Shown here piece by piece: positions 20,301 through 28,957 of a stretch of DNA of 54,921 nt (the stretch's first letter is position 1; each line of letters begins with the position of its first letter). The notes below the pieces were generated by a model. It did not search any database and had not been told where the DNA came from. It saw only the letters and a program-made list of their open reading frames with translations. Source of the DNA: Akkermansia muciniphila (GTDB taxonomy: Bacteria; Verrucomicrobiota; Verrucomicrobiia; Verrucomicrobiales; V1-33); the NCBI GenBank assembly GCA_945900785.1, contig CAMDJM010000029.1, positions 1 through 54,921 of the forward strand, given 5' to 3'. The translations under genes were made by a program, and so were the position numbers.

Positions 20301-23151
20301 ACGCGCGGGGAAAGACCGCGATGTCCGTCATCCGGCCTTTCAGATTGGCAAAGTTATCAGAACGTCCGCCGAGGAAGATCTGATCCACCTCCGGAGCATA
20401 TCCTGGAGCGATGTCAGCGTCTATCTCGGGCTCACTCCGCCCGTCCAGAAACACGCGGGCACGGCGGCCCTCGCGCACGAGAATCACGCGATGCCACGTT
20501 CCCGGCTCCAGCACGGTGCGCCCTGCCACCAGGTCTCCACGCTGGTTGCCATTGAACAGAATCAACTGTCCGGCATGGCTATGCGAGCCGCCGATTCCCA
20601 GATGATCGCCTGGTGCTCCCGCAGCGCCATCCTCACCACGCGAAAACAGATAGGCGGTCACCGGACGTGAAGTGTTGGCCAGCTCATTGCAGCACCAGAA
20701 AGCAACGCTGTAATCTGTGCCCAGGCCCGGCAGCACCGCCCGCAGGCGCCCCCCGGAAAAGCTGGCTGCCGCCGCTTCCGGACTGGGCAATTCCACCCCG
20801 GCTTCCGCCACCGCCGACACCTTGCCTGCCGTGTCCTGAACCTTGTTTTCCCGCGTTAGGGGAGGGAGCCAGTGGGCCACCGGCTGCAATGAGGCCGCGC
20901 CTGCGGCGTTCGCTTTCAGCACCGGGCCGGCGTTGGCCAGGACTGGCGCAGGCATGGCCGCTAACTGATAATGCTGCGCCACCTCAGCCGCTCCCAGAGC
21001 CCGGCCGTAAAACGCCACTTCATCCAGCTTCCCTTCAAAGTTGGCCGCGTTATCACTGCGTCCCCCCAGGAAAATCGGATCGGCCTCCGAACGGACGCCG
21101 GGGTCAATTTCCCCCTGAATCTCCGGCTCGGTATTGCCATCGAGATAAACTACGGCCTTTTTCCCATCGCGCACCAGGACGACGTGGTGCCAGGTTTTCA
21201 GGCTCAGGTTGGTGTGGCCGGTCAACTGCGTGCTGATATCACTGCCGCCATTGGCAAAGATGAGCCGTCCGCCCGATGTCCGGGTGCCGCCGATGGACAG
21301 GTGCTCACCCGGGGCTCCATAGGCCCCGTCCGCCCCCCAGGAAAAGAGATGGCCGGTCACTGCCCTCGCGGAATCCGGCAGGCCATTCCAAAACCAAAAC
21401 TCCACCGAGTAAGCCGGCCCCAGCCCCTGCGCCGGGGCCTTCAGGCGTCCGCCGGCGAAATGCCAGGCCCGGTTGACCGTCTCAGCCCCGGAGAACGCCT
21501 GCGAGTCAGGCCCATCCAGGTAGAACACCACCCCAGGCTCGCTGAGCACCGCCCGGTCACGTCCGTCAGCTGCAGGCAGGCTGCGGCCATCAAATTCATT
21601 CATGCGCCAGTAAGCCAGGGGTTTTGAGGCGCGGACGGCAGTGGCATAGGCCCCATCCGTCTCCACGATAGCCCGGCGCGGCTGGCCGGAAACTTCCTCC
21701 AGCAGTTTCAGCAATCCATCGACTATTTTCGTTTCCGCATCCGCTTCCAGGCAGGCTGTGCGGCATGCCCAAGTGTTATAACTGCCGAGGGCATGATGTT
21801 CAGGCGGCGGGATGTAGCCGTCCTCGCCATTGGCCAGTTCGATGCAAAACGTGGAGCGGAGCGGACTTTGCGCTTTGATCTTCAGGCCGGAAATCGCGAA
21901 TACCTCGGCCGAGGCCATCACGATGCCCAGTTCCCCAACGCGCAGCGCCTGGAGCTTCACCGGCCGGACGGGATGCTCCTGCAGCCAGAGTTGTTCCCGG
22001 GCGTAGACCTCCGGGATCGTGGAGGGTTCACGACCCTGAAGTCCCTGCATGATTTCGCGGGACTTGGCCAGACGCTCCTCACTGGGCTGCCGGGTGCGCA
22101 GCGGCAGGTCCTGATCCCGCATGGCCAGGGACACCCACTCCTGCCATTGAATTTTTTGGTAGGCCCCATGCGCAATGCGGGCGAGTGAGGCGGCATATTC
22201 GTCGACCGTCGTCTGCTGGGCAGGCTTGGCATAATCCATCCACTGCTGATCCCCGCTGGTGCCGTGGGACATGATGCCGACAAACGAATCCTTTGCCCCA
22301 GCTCCCAGCAAGACGCCCAGCTGATCTGCAAAGCGGCCGAAGTAGTCTGCGCTAACCGGCGGGGTTCCTCCATGATAGTGCATGGAGTAATTGGCCAGCA
22401 CCGCGATGGGCTTGCCATCCGGGGTTTGCACCGCGAGCAGCGACAACTCCGGGTCAGAGGGGCCGGAAGGCGCGATAACGTCAGGATTTTCATGGCCGGG
22501 ATGCATGTTAGCCCGCACGATGCGCTCGCCAAAAGGATCCGTCCCCACCCGGTCGGGGCGGCGGATCCAGACCCGGGTGTGCGTCTGGTCCGGCGCGGGT
22601 GCCGAAGCCCACCCGACCCGGGCGGGCGCAAGGTTACTGACGGCCTGACGGAATCCCTCCACAAGGCGGGGAAGGAGAAATGCCGGGTAATTCGGGTCGG
22701 CATTGGCCCCGTGCGCCTGCATGAGGGAAGGTGCCGTGTGCGTGTGCGTCGCCGAGATCATGATGCGCTCCGGCGGCAAACCAGTGACTTTTTGAATCTC
22801 CCGCTTCGCTTCGTCCGCGAACTCCCGCGGAATCAGGCAGGTATCCAGCACACAGAGCGCGACCCGCGTCCCTCCGTCATCCAGCACCAGGCAGCGCGCC
22901 TGCAGCCGGTCATTTGCTTTGGTCGCATTGGCAGCAAAGAACCCTCCGTTGACGATCACTGGAAAAGTGGTCGGAGTCACGTCAATCACCGAAGCCCCGG
23001 CGCGGAAGACTTTCCCGCCGGCGGCGGTGCTGGCGGTGCCACTCAGGCCCAACGCATAAACCAGCACCAGACAGGGCAGGAAGAATGGAATGAGGTATTT
23101 CCATGGGAAGCGGTTTTGACTCCGGACTAAAACATTTTGGGATTGATCCAT
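17365..23151 (-). CDS. Giant fusion: ceramidase-like + 2 LamG + membrane-bound dehydrogenase + HEAT + cytochrome c
   Basis: 1928 residues. An N-terminal transmembrane or signal segment (about 19-40) is followed by a neutral/alkaline ceramidase-like domain (about 45-490; ATHTHTAPS, NYSMHYHGG, SHGTSGDQQW). Two similar LamG-type domains come next (about 505-735 and 760-985; each ends in IFLGGRSDN). Then a PVC-type membrane-bound dehydrogenase propeller (about 1005-1410; HLREGFQAELVAAEP, EDTNGDGRYDK), HEAT-like repeats (about 1440-1780) and a cytochrome c domain with CAVCH near residue 1806. It is probably exported and may couple amide or lipid hydrolysis to electron transfer, but substrates are unknown. 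Single uninterrupted frame. Divergent from the PhoD-like gene. Confidence 0.85.
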   Translation of the reverse strand: MDQSQNVLVRSQNRFPWKYLIPFFLPCLVLVYALGLSGTASTAAGGKVFRAGASVIDVTPTTFPVIVNGGFFAANATKANDRLQARCLVLDDGGTRVALCVLDTCLIPREFADEAKREIQKVTGLPPERIMISATHTHTAPSLMQAHGANADPNYPAFLLPRLVEGFRQAVSNLAPARVGWASAPAPDQTHTRVWIRRPDRVGTDPFGERIVRANMHPGHENPDVIAPSGPSDPELSLLAVQTPDGKPIAVLANYSMHYHGGTPPVSADYFGRFADQLGVLLGAGAKDSFVGIMSHGTSGDQQWMDYAKPAQQTTVDEYAASLARIAHGAYQKIQWQEWVSLAMRDQDLPLRTRQPSEERLAKSREIMQGLQGREPSTIPEVYAREQLWLQEHPVRPVKLQALRVGELGIVMASAEVFAISGLKIKAQSPLRSTFCIELANGEDGYIPPPEHHALGSYNTWACRTACLEADAETKIVDGLLKLLEEVSGQPRRAIVETDGAYATAVRASKPLAYWRMNEFDGRSLPAADGRDRAVLSEPGVVFYLDGPDSQAFSGAETVNRAWHFAGGRLKAPAQGLGPAYSVEFWFWNGLPDSARAVTGHLFSWGADGAYGAPGEHLSIGGTRTSGGRLIFANGGSDISTQLTGHTNLSLKTWHHVVLVRDGKKAVVYLDGNTEPEIQGEIDPGVRSEADPIFLGGRSDNAANFEGKLDEVAFYGRALGAAEVAQHYQLAAMPAPVLANAGPVLKANAAGAASLQPVAHWLPPLTRENKVQDTAGKVSAVAEAGVELPSPEAAAASFSGGRLRAVLPGLGTDYSVAFWCCNELANTSRPVTAYLFSRGEDGAAGAPGDHLGIGGSHSHAGQLILFNGNQRGDLVAGRTVLEPGTWHRVILVREGRRARVFLDGRSEPEIDADIAPGYAPEVDQIFLGGRSDNFANLKGRMTDIAVFPRALKLVEIPALASAAVLGETRRATVQAPVSGPLAPEDSLAKIHLREGFQAELVAAEPLLESPVAIDWDGSGRLWVVEMNGYPLGMDGKGKPGGRVRVLEDTNGDGRYDKSTLFADGLNFPTGLLTWRDGVLITAAPEILFLKDSDGDGKADVKEVLFSGFFEGNLQLRVNGLRWGLDNQVYCASGAAWRGYGAGAGLKSLRNGREYAIGSRDFRIRPDTGELDPQSGPSQFGRNPDDWGNWFGVQNSWPLWHYVLADHYLRRNPHVPAPDPVQQVVLPVNPRVYPVSSLEKRFHSFDQAGHFTSACSAMIYRDGLLFDDGGTHAFTCEPFHNLVQHNVMEDDGVSFSSHRAAEESGHDFFASEDRWCRPVMTRTGPDGALWVVDMYRYMIEHPEWLPEEGRAELLPHYRLGEERGRIYRVFPKARPPRPIRPLGSLTLPELVAALDSPNGWQRDKAQMLLVWKQDAAAVPLLEAMARDAALPQARLQALCTLDGLSQLSERLVERALADAHPGVRANALRLAESRLTPAIMAAAAHLVNDPDPKVLLQLACTLGEWKDPRAGLALGHMAVAHFKDQFISAAILSSALPHSLALVDALVSAGGPALASFSGPLIHLSLAAGHRDALARLLGPLLAPSDGKFEVAQMEGFSQFLEILAQRDSGLSRLRGDKSGDALDTLLASAAGLFSNAETSAADPKQPEANRVTAAGLLVRDESRRSTGLDVLSEMLPPRTPVAAQLAAIRALGASGDSSVPERLAKAWPALGPESRPAVLDELLAREAWAFELVRQIGQGHIMAASLDASRRERLLRYASARVKEAATTALASGEHSTRAQVIARYRPALALTGNASHGPTVFAKLCAVCHKLGGVGQDIGPNLQSVANHPPEKLLASILDPSASIQPGFTAYAARLKGGEQLYGIIAAETGNSLVLKLTDGTTRTLLRTELESLESANLSLMPEGLEAGMTAQELADLIAWIRNSGKS

Positions 23152-23177
23152 GTGGACGCATACGTCAGTGCCGGGTT

Positions 23178-23209
23178 GGTTTTGTCTCAGCCGGGTTTTG
23201 TCTCAGCCG
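23178..23209. repeat. 16 bp direct tandem repeat in divergent promoter region
   Basis: GGTTTTGTCTCAGCCG occurs twice head to tail (23178-23193, 23194-23209) between the divergent giant fusion gene and the PhoD-like gene. It could be a paired protein-binding site; no partner is known. Confidence 0.6.
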
Positions 23210-23328
23210 GAACCGTTGCCGGCTGCGGCTGCGGCCGCGGTGGCGGTGGCGGTGGCGCCCTGCCTATAGTCCAGCAAATCCCGCCTGGGTTTGTTTTCAG
23301 CGTCCCGCTGAAAGTCCGGCCCCCCGGA

Positions 23329-25974
23329 ATGAGTTCACAGAACGAAATGAATCCCCTGACCCGCCGCCAACTTTTTTCCGGTTCCACCCTGCTAGCCACC
23401 GGAGCGCTCCTGGCGGAGTCCTTGCCGGCTCTGGCAGATGAAGCCCGCGTGGTCCGCTTTGCAGACCGCTGGAAAAACGACTTGGACCGGGTTTGGCTGG
23501 GCGCGGAGGTCTGGGCCGGGCCGATGCAGGATTGGCGGATCAGGGCCGGGCGGCTGGAGTGCATCAGGGCACTGCCCGGGCGGAATGTTCAGGTGCTGAC
23601 GGTGCAGCATAACGGAACCCCGGGCACGTTTTCCATGAAGGTGCGCATCGGCAGGCTGGATGGCACGGCCCTGGGCGCAGGCCAGGGCAGTGCAGGGTTC
23701 CGCATCGGCATTCTGGGGACGCTGGGCGACGATCCGGCGCTGCGCGACTACCGGAATAACCTTGCCTTCAGCGGCGGATTGGATGCAGGCTTTACCACTC
23801 AGGGCGGGCTTTTTTTTGGAGATGTCAGGAAAGCCGCCCCCGGCAAAATGAATCTGTCAAAAGTGCAGGAGTTGCTGCTGGAACTTATCAGCACCCAGGG
23901 CGGATCCCCTGCTGAAGCCACCCTCAGCCTGCGGGCCATGGATGTGGCGACCCAGCAAATCCTGGGTGAAACCACCCTGACCGTGCCGCAGGCGAAACTG
24001 ACTGGCAATCTTGCCCTGGCCGCGAACTTCGGTCCACCCATGGGGCCTGGAGGGAAGCCGGACAAATCATCCAAGCTGGAAAACGGGATGGCGGGGCCGG
24101 GCCTGGGCACCTTTTGGTTCAGCGATTGGTCGATCGAGGGCTCCAGTCTGACGCAGGATGACTCGCAGACCTTCGGCCCTATCCTGTTCAATCACTACTC
24201 GCTCAGCGGGGGCATCCTGAAAATGACGGCGCAGCTGCCGCCGCTGGGCGAAAAGGATAACCAAACCGCAGGCCTGGAAGTGCAGCGGGATGGGGCCTGG
24301 AGACTCCTCGCCGAAGAGGTGATTCACCCGCAGGCCCGCACTGCGGCCTTCCGGATCGGAGGCTGGGATGCGTCGCGGGATCATGCCTACCGGCTGGGCT
24401 ATCAGCAAAAGTTTGCCGATGGCAGCACCCGGCAGCATTACTATGAAGGCACGGTGCGGCGGGATCCGGTGGACCAGGAGGTGCTCAGCGTTGCTGACAT
24501 TTCCTGCAATATCCACACCGCCTTCCCGAATACCCCGTATGTGAAAAATGTGGCCAGACTGAATCCCGACCTGCTGGCGTTTGTAGGCGATCAGTTTTAC
24601 GAAAACACGGCGGGCTTCGGCATCGTGAATGGGCCGCTGGAAGTGTCCTCCCTGGACTACCTGAGGAAGTGGTATTTCCACGGCTGGACCTGGCGCTCCC
24701 TGACCAGGGACCGGCCCAGTCTTTGCCTGCCGGATGATCATGACGTCTATCAGGGGAATATCTGGGGCGAAGGCGGAGCGCCGCAGGGGCCTACCCAGGA
24801 GTCCGGTGGATACCTGATGGAAGCGGAGTGGGTCAACGTGGTGCACCGGACCCAGACCTCGCACCACCCTGATGCATGGGACGGCCAACCCTGCCGGCAG
24901 GGCATCCTGAATTACTACGGGCCGATGACCTATGGGCGGGTCAGCTTTGCGGTGCTGGCCGACCGGCAATTCAAGTCAGGCCCACAGGGCAAGGTGCCAC
25001 CCACCGGGGGCCGGGGAGACCATGTGACTGATCCGGGATATAACATTAAGTCAGCCGATCAGCCGGGGCTGGAGTTGTTGGGCGAAAAGCAACTGTCCTT
25101 CCTCAAGGCGTGGGCGGAGGACTGGCGTGGCTCGGACATGAAGGCGGTGATCTCCCAGACAATTTTCACCGGCATGGCGACCACCCACGGGCAGCCCAAG
25201 GGGGAGTTGCGGGCGGACTTTGATGCCAACGGGTGGCCCCAGGCGGCGCGCCATGCCGCCCTGCGGGAGATCCGCAAGGCCTTTGCCTTTCACATGGCCG
25301 GGGACCAACATCTGCCGGCCGTGGTGCACTACGGCATCGACTCCCACCGGGATGCGGGCGTGGCTTTTGCAGGTCCGGCGGTAAATGTGGGCTATCCCCG
25401 CTGGTGGCACCCTACGGCCCGGGGCAATGGCCGGGACCAGCGCGATGGCCTGCTGGGGGATTTCAATGACTCCTTCGGGCATCCCCTGAGCGTGCTGGCG
25501 GTGCGGAATGGAGCCACCCAGCCCCGCCGGCCCACCATGGATTTTCTGGCCGATAAGGCGAGTGGCTTCGGCATGGTGCGGTTTAACAAAAAAAACCGCA
25601 CGATCACCATCGAGTGCTGGCCCTTCGGCACCGCTTTTGGCACTGCAGGGGCGGCCCAGATGCCCACCTGGCCGGTGGTGATCCAGCAGAGCGATAACTA
25701 CGCCCGCTCCAGTGCGGCGTGGCTGCCTGAGCTGATCTTTGAAGCCGGACCGCTTCCCGTGGTGCAAGTGGTGGAGGAAGCCAGCGGGGAAGTGCTTTAC
25801 ACCTTGCGGGCCCCGTCCTCACCTTTCAATCCTCACACCTTTGCCGAAGGGAAGCATACCCTGAGGATCAGCGATCCTGACCGCGGACGCTCCCAGGTGC
25901 TGAGTGGGGTGGCAGCCCGTGCCGGCAGCAACGGGGATCAACTCAAAGTGACCTTGTCAGCCAGTTCAGGCTAG
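23329..25974 (+). CDS. PhoD-like alkaline phosphatase family protein, Tat-exported
   Basis: 881 residues from ATG 23329, or 875 from ATG 23347. The N-terminus NPLTRRQLFSG followed by a hydrophobic stretch is a twin-arginine signal. Residues ~40-340 form a beta-rich region possibly of LamG type. The C-terminal half is a PhoD-type metallophosphatase: FVGDQFYEN, LPDDHDVYQGN and FHMAGDQHLPA provide metal-binding Asp/His residues. PhoD enzymes hydrolyse phosphate mono- and diesters outside the cytoplasm. The longer frame from 23137 overlaps the divergent gene's start region and is rejected. Its stop and that of the next minus-strand gene share the four bases CTAG. Confidence 0.82.
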   Translation: MSSQNEMNPLTRRQLFSGSTLLATGALLAESLPALADEARVVRFADRWKNDLDRVWLGAEVWAGPMQDWRIRAGRLECIRALPGRNVQVLTVQHNGTPGTFSMKVRIGRLDGTALGAGQGSAGFRIGILGTLGDDPALRDYRNNLAFSGGLDAGFTTQGGLFFGDVRKAAPGKMNLSKVQELLLELISTQGGSPAEATLSLRAMDVATQQILGETTLTVPQAKLTGNLALAANFGPPMGPGGKPDKSSKLENGMAGPGLGTFWFSDWSIEGSSLTQDDSQTFGPILFNHYSLSGGILKMTAQLPPLGEKDNQTAGLEVQRDGAWRLLAEEVIHPQARTAAFRIGGWDASRDHAYRLGYQQKFADGSTRQHYYEGTVRRDPVDQEVLSVADISCNIHTAFPNTPYVKNVARLNPDLLAFVGDQFYENTAGFGIVNGPLEVSSLDYLRKWYFHGWTWRSLTRDRPSLCLPDDHDVYQGNIWGEGGAPQGPTQESGGYLMEAEWVNVVHRTQTSHHPDAWDGQPCRQGILNYYGPMTYGRVSFAVLADRQFKSGPQGKVPPTGGRGDHVTDPGYNIKSADQPGLELLGEKQLSFLKAWAEDWRGSDMKAVISQTIFTGMATTHGQPKGELRADFDANGWPQAARHAALREIRKAFAFHMAGDQHLPAVVHYGIDSHRDAGVAFAGPAVNVGYPRWWHPTARGNGRDQRDGLLGDFNDSFGHPLSVLAVRNGATQPRRPTMDFLADKASGFGMVRFNKKNRTITIECWPFGTAFGTAGAAQMPTWPVVIQQSDNYARSSAAWLPELIFEAGPLPVVQVVEEASGEVLYTLRAPSSPFNPHTFAEGKHTLRISDPDRGRSQVLSGVAARAGSNGDQLKVTLSASSG

Positions 25975-26708
25975 ACCGCACGCCGGACACGGCGCAGCAG
26001 GATCAGGCTGCCCAGGGCGGCGAGACTGGCCGCAGAGGTTTCAGGGATGGCCGCAGACGCCGATGGGAGAGGGACGGCACTGGCAAAGCGCAGTTCCATT
26101 TTCGGGCGGTCCACCGAGCTGTTGCCGGAGAAATTCATCAAACCGGTCACCGTGATATTTTCGAAGGCTTCGCCCGGGTTGCTGCTGCCATAGTAGTGGG
26201 TGGACGTGGAACTGGCTTTTGAGGCGAGATTCGAGACCGGAGCACCGTTGAAAACCAGATTCGTCAGAGCGACCCCTGCGGCGGGGGCCGCCGTTCCCTG
26301 GACGCCGAGGGAGAGATATTTAAATCCCGTGCCGGCAAAATCGGTGAAAGTATAGCTGGTCGTTTCCGGCCTGGTGCCGGAGGTAACATCACCCGCAGTG
26401 CCACTCCTGTCGAAATCCACACTGAAAGTCAGGGTGCCGGTGCTGCCGGTGTAGGTGGCCCGGAACACATAACTGTATCCATAGGTCCAGACCGGGCTGC
26501 CCTGGGGATTCAGGGAGGATACCGTAACGGCCGCCTTGGGACGATTGTCAAACACCACCACCTCGGAGGAAGTCAGCCCATTGCGGACCTTCACCCCAAA
26601 TTCGGTCACAAAACCGGGGTTGGGAATGGAAATGATCGCCGCGTGGCCGACTCCCGCCATGCTGGAATAGGTCAGGAAAAGCAGAGTTTTTTCGATGATC
26701 TTAAACAT
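25971..26708 (-). CDS. PEP-CTERM-type secreted protein
   Basis: 245 residues with an N-terminal signal peptide (about 1-23, ending GVGHA), a Ser/Thr/Gly-rich beta-type body, and a C-terminal sorting tail: IPETSAASLAALGSL then LLRRVRR. This Pro-Glu plus TM plus Arg cluster is the PEP-CTERM/exosortase signal common in Verrucomicrobiota. Function unknown; these proteins are processed at the cell surface. Confidence 0.82.
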   Translation of the reverse strand: MFKIIEKTLLFLTYSSMAGVGHAAIISIPNPGFVTEFGVKVRNGLTSSEVVVFDNRPKAAVTVSSLNPQGSPVWTYGYSYVFRATYTGSTGTLTFSVDFDRSGTAGDVTSGTRPETTSYTFTDFAGTGFKYLSLGVQGTAAPAAGVALTNLVFNGAPVSNLASKASSTSTHYYGSSNPGEAFENITVTGLMNFSGNSSVDRPKMELRFASAVPLPSASAAIPETSAASLAALGSLILLRRVRRAV

Positions 26709-26852
26709 GGGATTTAAGGCATACGATAAAAATTAAAACAGTTTACTATAATTTCAATAATTAATTTGTCCTTCCGTAATAATTTAAGGGATTTGAAACT
26801 GGTATACCATTGCCACCTGCGTCGGCAGGACGTGGCATGCCGGTTCTACCGG

Positions 26853-27296
26853 TTACGGCAGATAGGTGGCGCGGACACGGAGCATGGAGGCGGCTGGGGC
26901 TGGGGCTTTCCAGCCAGCACAGACTTCCCTTGGGCCGGTGGAACTCAGAAACATCCAGCCCGGAACGGTGGGGGTCCAGTCCTGGGTGCTGGTCGCGGAG
27001 GCGAGGGTCTGCCACTGTCCAGCGGGATTGAGGCCTTCTATCGAAAGGGTAATGCCGGCAGGGAGGGTGGCGGGCGTGGTAAGGCGCAGTGATGGGACGG
27101 GCGTGCTGTTCTGCGGGCTGGGGACGGAGGTTCCCTGAGGTGAAATGGAGAAAGTGGACGATCCTGGCGTTTTTGGAAGGGTGCCCAAAGCAAATTCCAG
27201 GAGGTTCTGGATCCCGTCGCCGTCGGGATCGGCAGTGGGGCCGCTGACGGCTGGGTTGGAGGCTTCGGCGGCGGTGAAGGCACTCTGCTGCCACAT
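26853..27296 (-). pseudogene. C-terminal remnant of a large secreted protein
   Basis: 147 codons beginning WQQSAFTAAEASNPAVSG then ADPDGDGIQNLLEFALG, the linker that precedes the last beta domain in many large verrucomicrobial exported proteins, and ending LRVRATYLP like their C-termini. The frame is closed by a stop 14 codons upstream of its ATG, and no signal peptide is present. It looks like the tail of a gene whose main part is lost, though a short real gene is not excluded. Confidence 0.5.
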
Positions 27297-27593
27297 GGAT
27301 GGGATAGTAGTTAGCGGGCCGGGGAAGAGTTCCGCCGGTTAATTTAACATGAGGGAGGCAGCATTAGCACAGGAAAAATTTGCCGGCCAGGCGGGCGGGC
27401 CATGGCCCATGAGCTGGCGCGGGAGACCAAGCCTTTTTTCCAAAAGAAGACCAGGTCCAGAGCAGGGTGGTGCGTTTTGGCTCCAAATCCAATCCGTGGA
27501 AGCTTCCCTCAACAGCAATAGCGCAGTTTTCCGGTTTAGTTTTGGCCATCCCGTCCGATGCGTGCCATTATGAAACCATTCTGATCCTCTCCC

Positions 27594-28790
27594 ATGCCCG
27601 GCCCCCGCAGCCACCCTGACTTTATGCTTCCAGAATCCGTCACTCCCGCGCCAACGGAACCCGCCACTCCGCCTCCAGTCCTGAGCGCCGGGCACGGGGT
27701 CACGGCGGGGACCTCGTGGTGGGACCGCTTGGGCGGCGGCAGTCTGACGGTGAGCCTGGTGGTGCATGGAATTTTGATATTAATCGCCCTTCTGATCGTG
27801 CGCAGCTTCACCCTGCCGGAAAAAGAGGAGGTGAATTTCCTGCCGGGGGGCGGCGGCGGCGGGCAGGCTTCCGGTGCCCAGGCCCTGCAAAAAAAGCGCG
27901 CCGCCGGTCTCAACGCTCCCCAAATGCGCACCGCCAGCCTGGCCACCAATGCCGCCGTCAGCCTGCCGGACCTGCAGACCACCCTGACTGATTTCAGGAC
28001 CCTCTCCGCCGCCAGTCCGGCCGCTGGAGGAACCGGTGGAGGACAGGGCGGAGCCGCTGGAACCGGTGCCGGAGGCCTGCTGGGAAATGGTTTTGGCCAG
28101 GGTATGGGGCCCGGCGTGGGGAAAGGCTTCGTCAGCATCCCCTTGATTTTCGGCCAAAAAATCGACGCCCGCCGCATGGCCGTCGTGTTGGATATTTCAA
28201 GGTCCATGTATCCGTTTTTGCCTACCGTGATCAAGGAAGTGGACAAGGTCGCCCCGGGCTCCATGGTGATCCTCCACTACGGCTGTGGCTTGAACGATCA
28301 GGAAATCCGCAGTCCCGGCCTCGAAAGCACCAGCGAACGGGATTTTATGAAGGACAAGATCGCCACCTCCCTCCTGGATACCGGCGCGGGGTCCTTGGAT
28401 CAGAAGGAACGGGAAGCGCTGCTGGCGATGGTGAAAAAGCGGGCCAAAACCTACTTTGTGCCCTCCACCACCACCGGCACCACCTGGGTGGCCCTGCTGG
28501 ATGAAAAATTACGGGACGCTGATGCCATTTACTGGTTCGCTGACTTCGCCGATACCGTCAACGCCGCCTGCATGGAAGAAGTCAGCCGGATCCTGCTCGG
28601 GAGGAAACAAAAGCTCTATCTTCATCCCTCAAATCCGGACTGGCTGGTCAGCAGCGATCCCTTGGCGGCGAACGTGGCCAAGGTGGAAGAAGCCATCGTC
28701 AAGCCCAGCGGCGGCAAGGTCCTGAACATTGCCCTGAAAAAGGACAAGGCAGCGGAGCCTCCGAAACCTGCCACCATGGGCCGAAAATAA
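27594..28790 (+). CDS. Membrane-anchored VWA-like protein with Gly-rich linker
   Basis: 398 residues. One transmembrane helix (about 50-67) sits near the N-terminus in a TonB-like layout, followed by a Gly/Ala-rich linker and a von Willebrand A-like domain. In VLDISRSM, D200-S202-S204 form a MIDAS-type metal site. Such proteins often mediate protein contacts in the periplasm. No neighbour suggests a partner. Whether ATG 27594 or 27624 is the start is uncertain. Confidence 0.65.
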   Translation: MPGPRSHPDFMLPESVTPAPTEPATPPPVLSAGHGVTAGTSWWDRLGGGSLTVSLVVHGILILIALLIVRSFTLPEKEEVNFLPGGGGGGQASGAQALQKKRAAGLNAPQMRTASLATNAAVSLPDLQTTLTDFRTLSAASPAAGGTGGGQGGAAGTGAGGLLGNGFGQGMGPGVGKGFVSIPLIFGQKIDARRMAVVLDISRSMYPFLPTVIKEVDKVAPGSMVILHYGCGLNDQEIRSPGLESTSERDFMKDKIATSLLDTGAGSLDQKEREALLAMVKKRAKTYFVPSTTTGTTWVALLDEKLRDADAIYWFADFADTVNAACMEEVSRILLGRKQKLYLHPSNPDWLVSSDPLAANVAKVEEAIVKPSGGKVLNIALKKDKAAEPPKPATMGRK

Positions 28791-28957
28791 CTGAACCTGA
28801 CGCGCCTCGCGGGCCATGCGGAGCACCTTGCCGGAAGCCGGGAAGCCGCAGCCCGAAATTTTATCCCGGAAAAAAATTAAGGAATGGTGCTTTTTCCCGT
28901 AAAGCTACAGGATTAGCCCACCTCCCCCCCACCAGGGAAGCGCTCCCTGCTACACTT

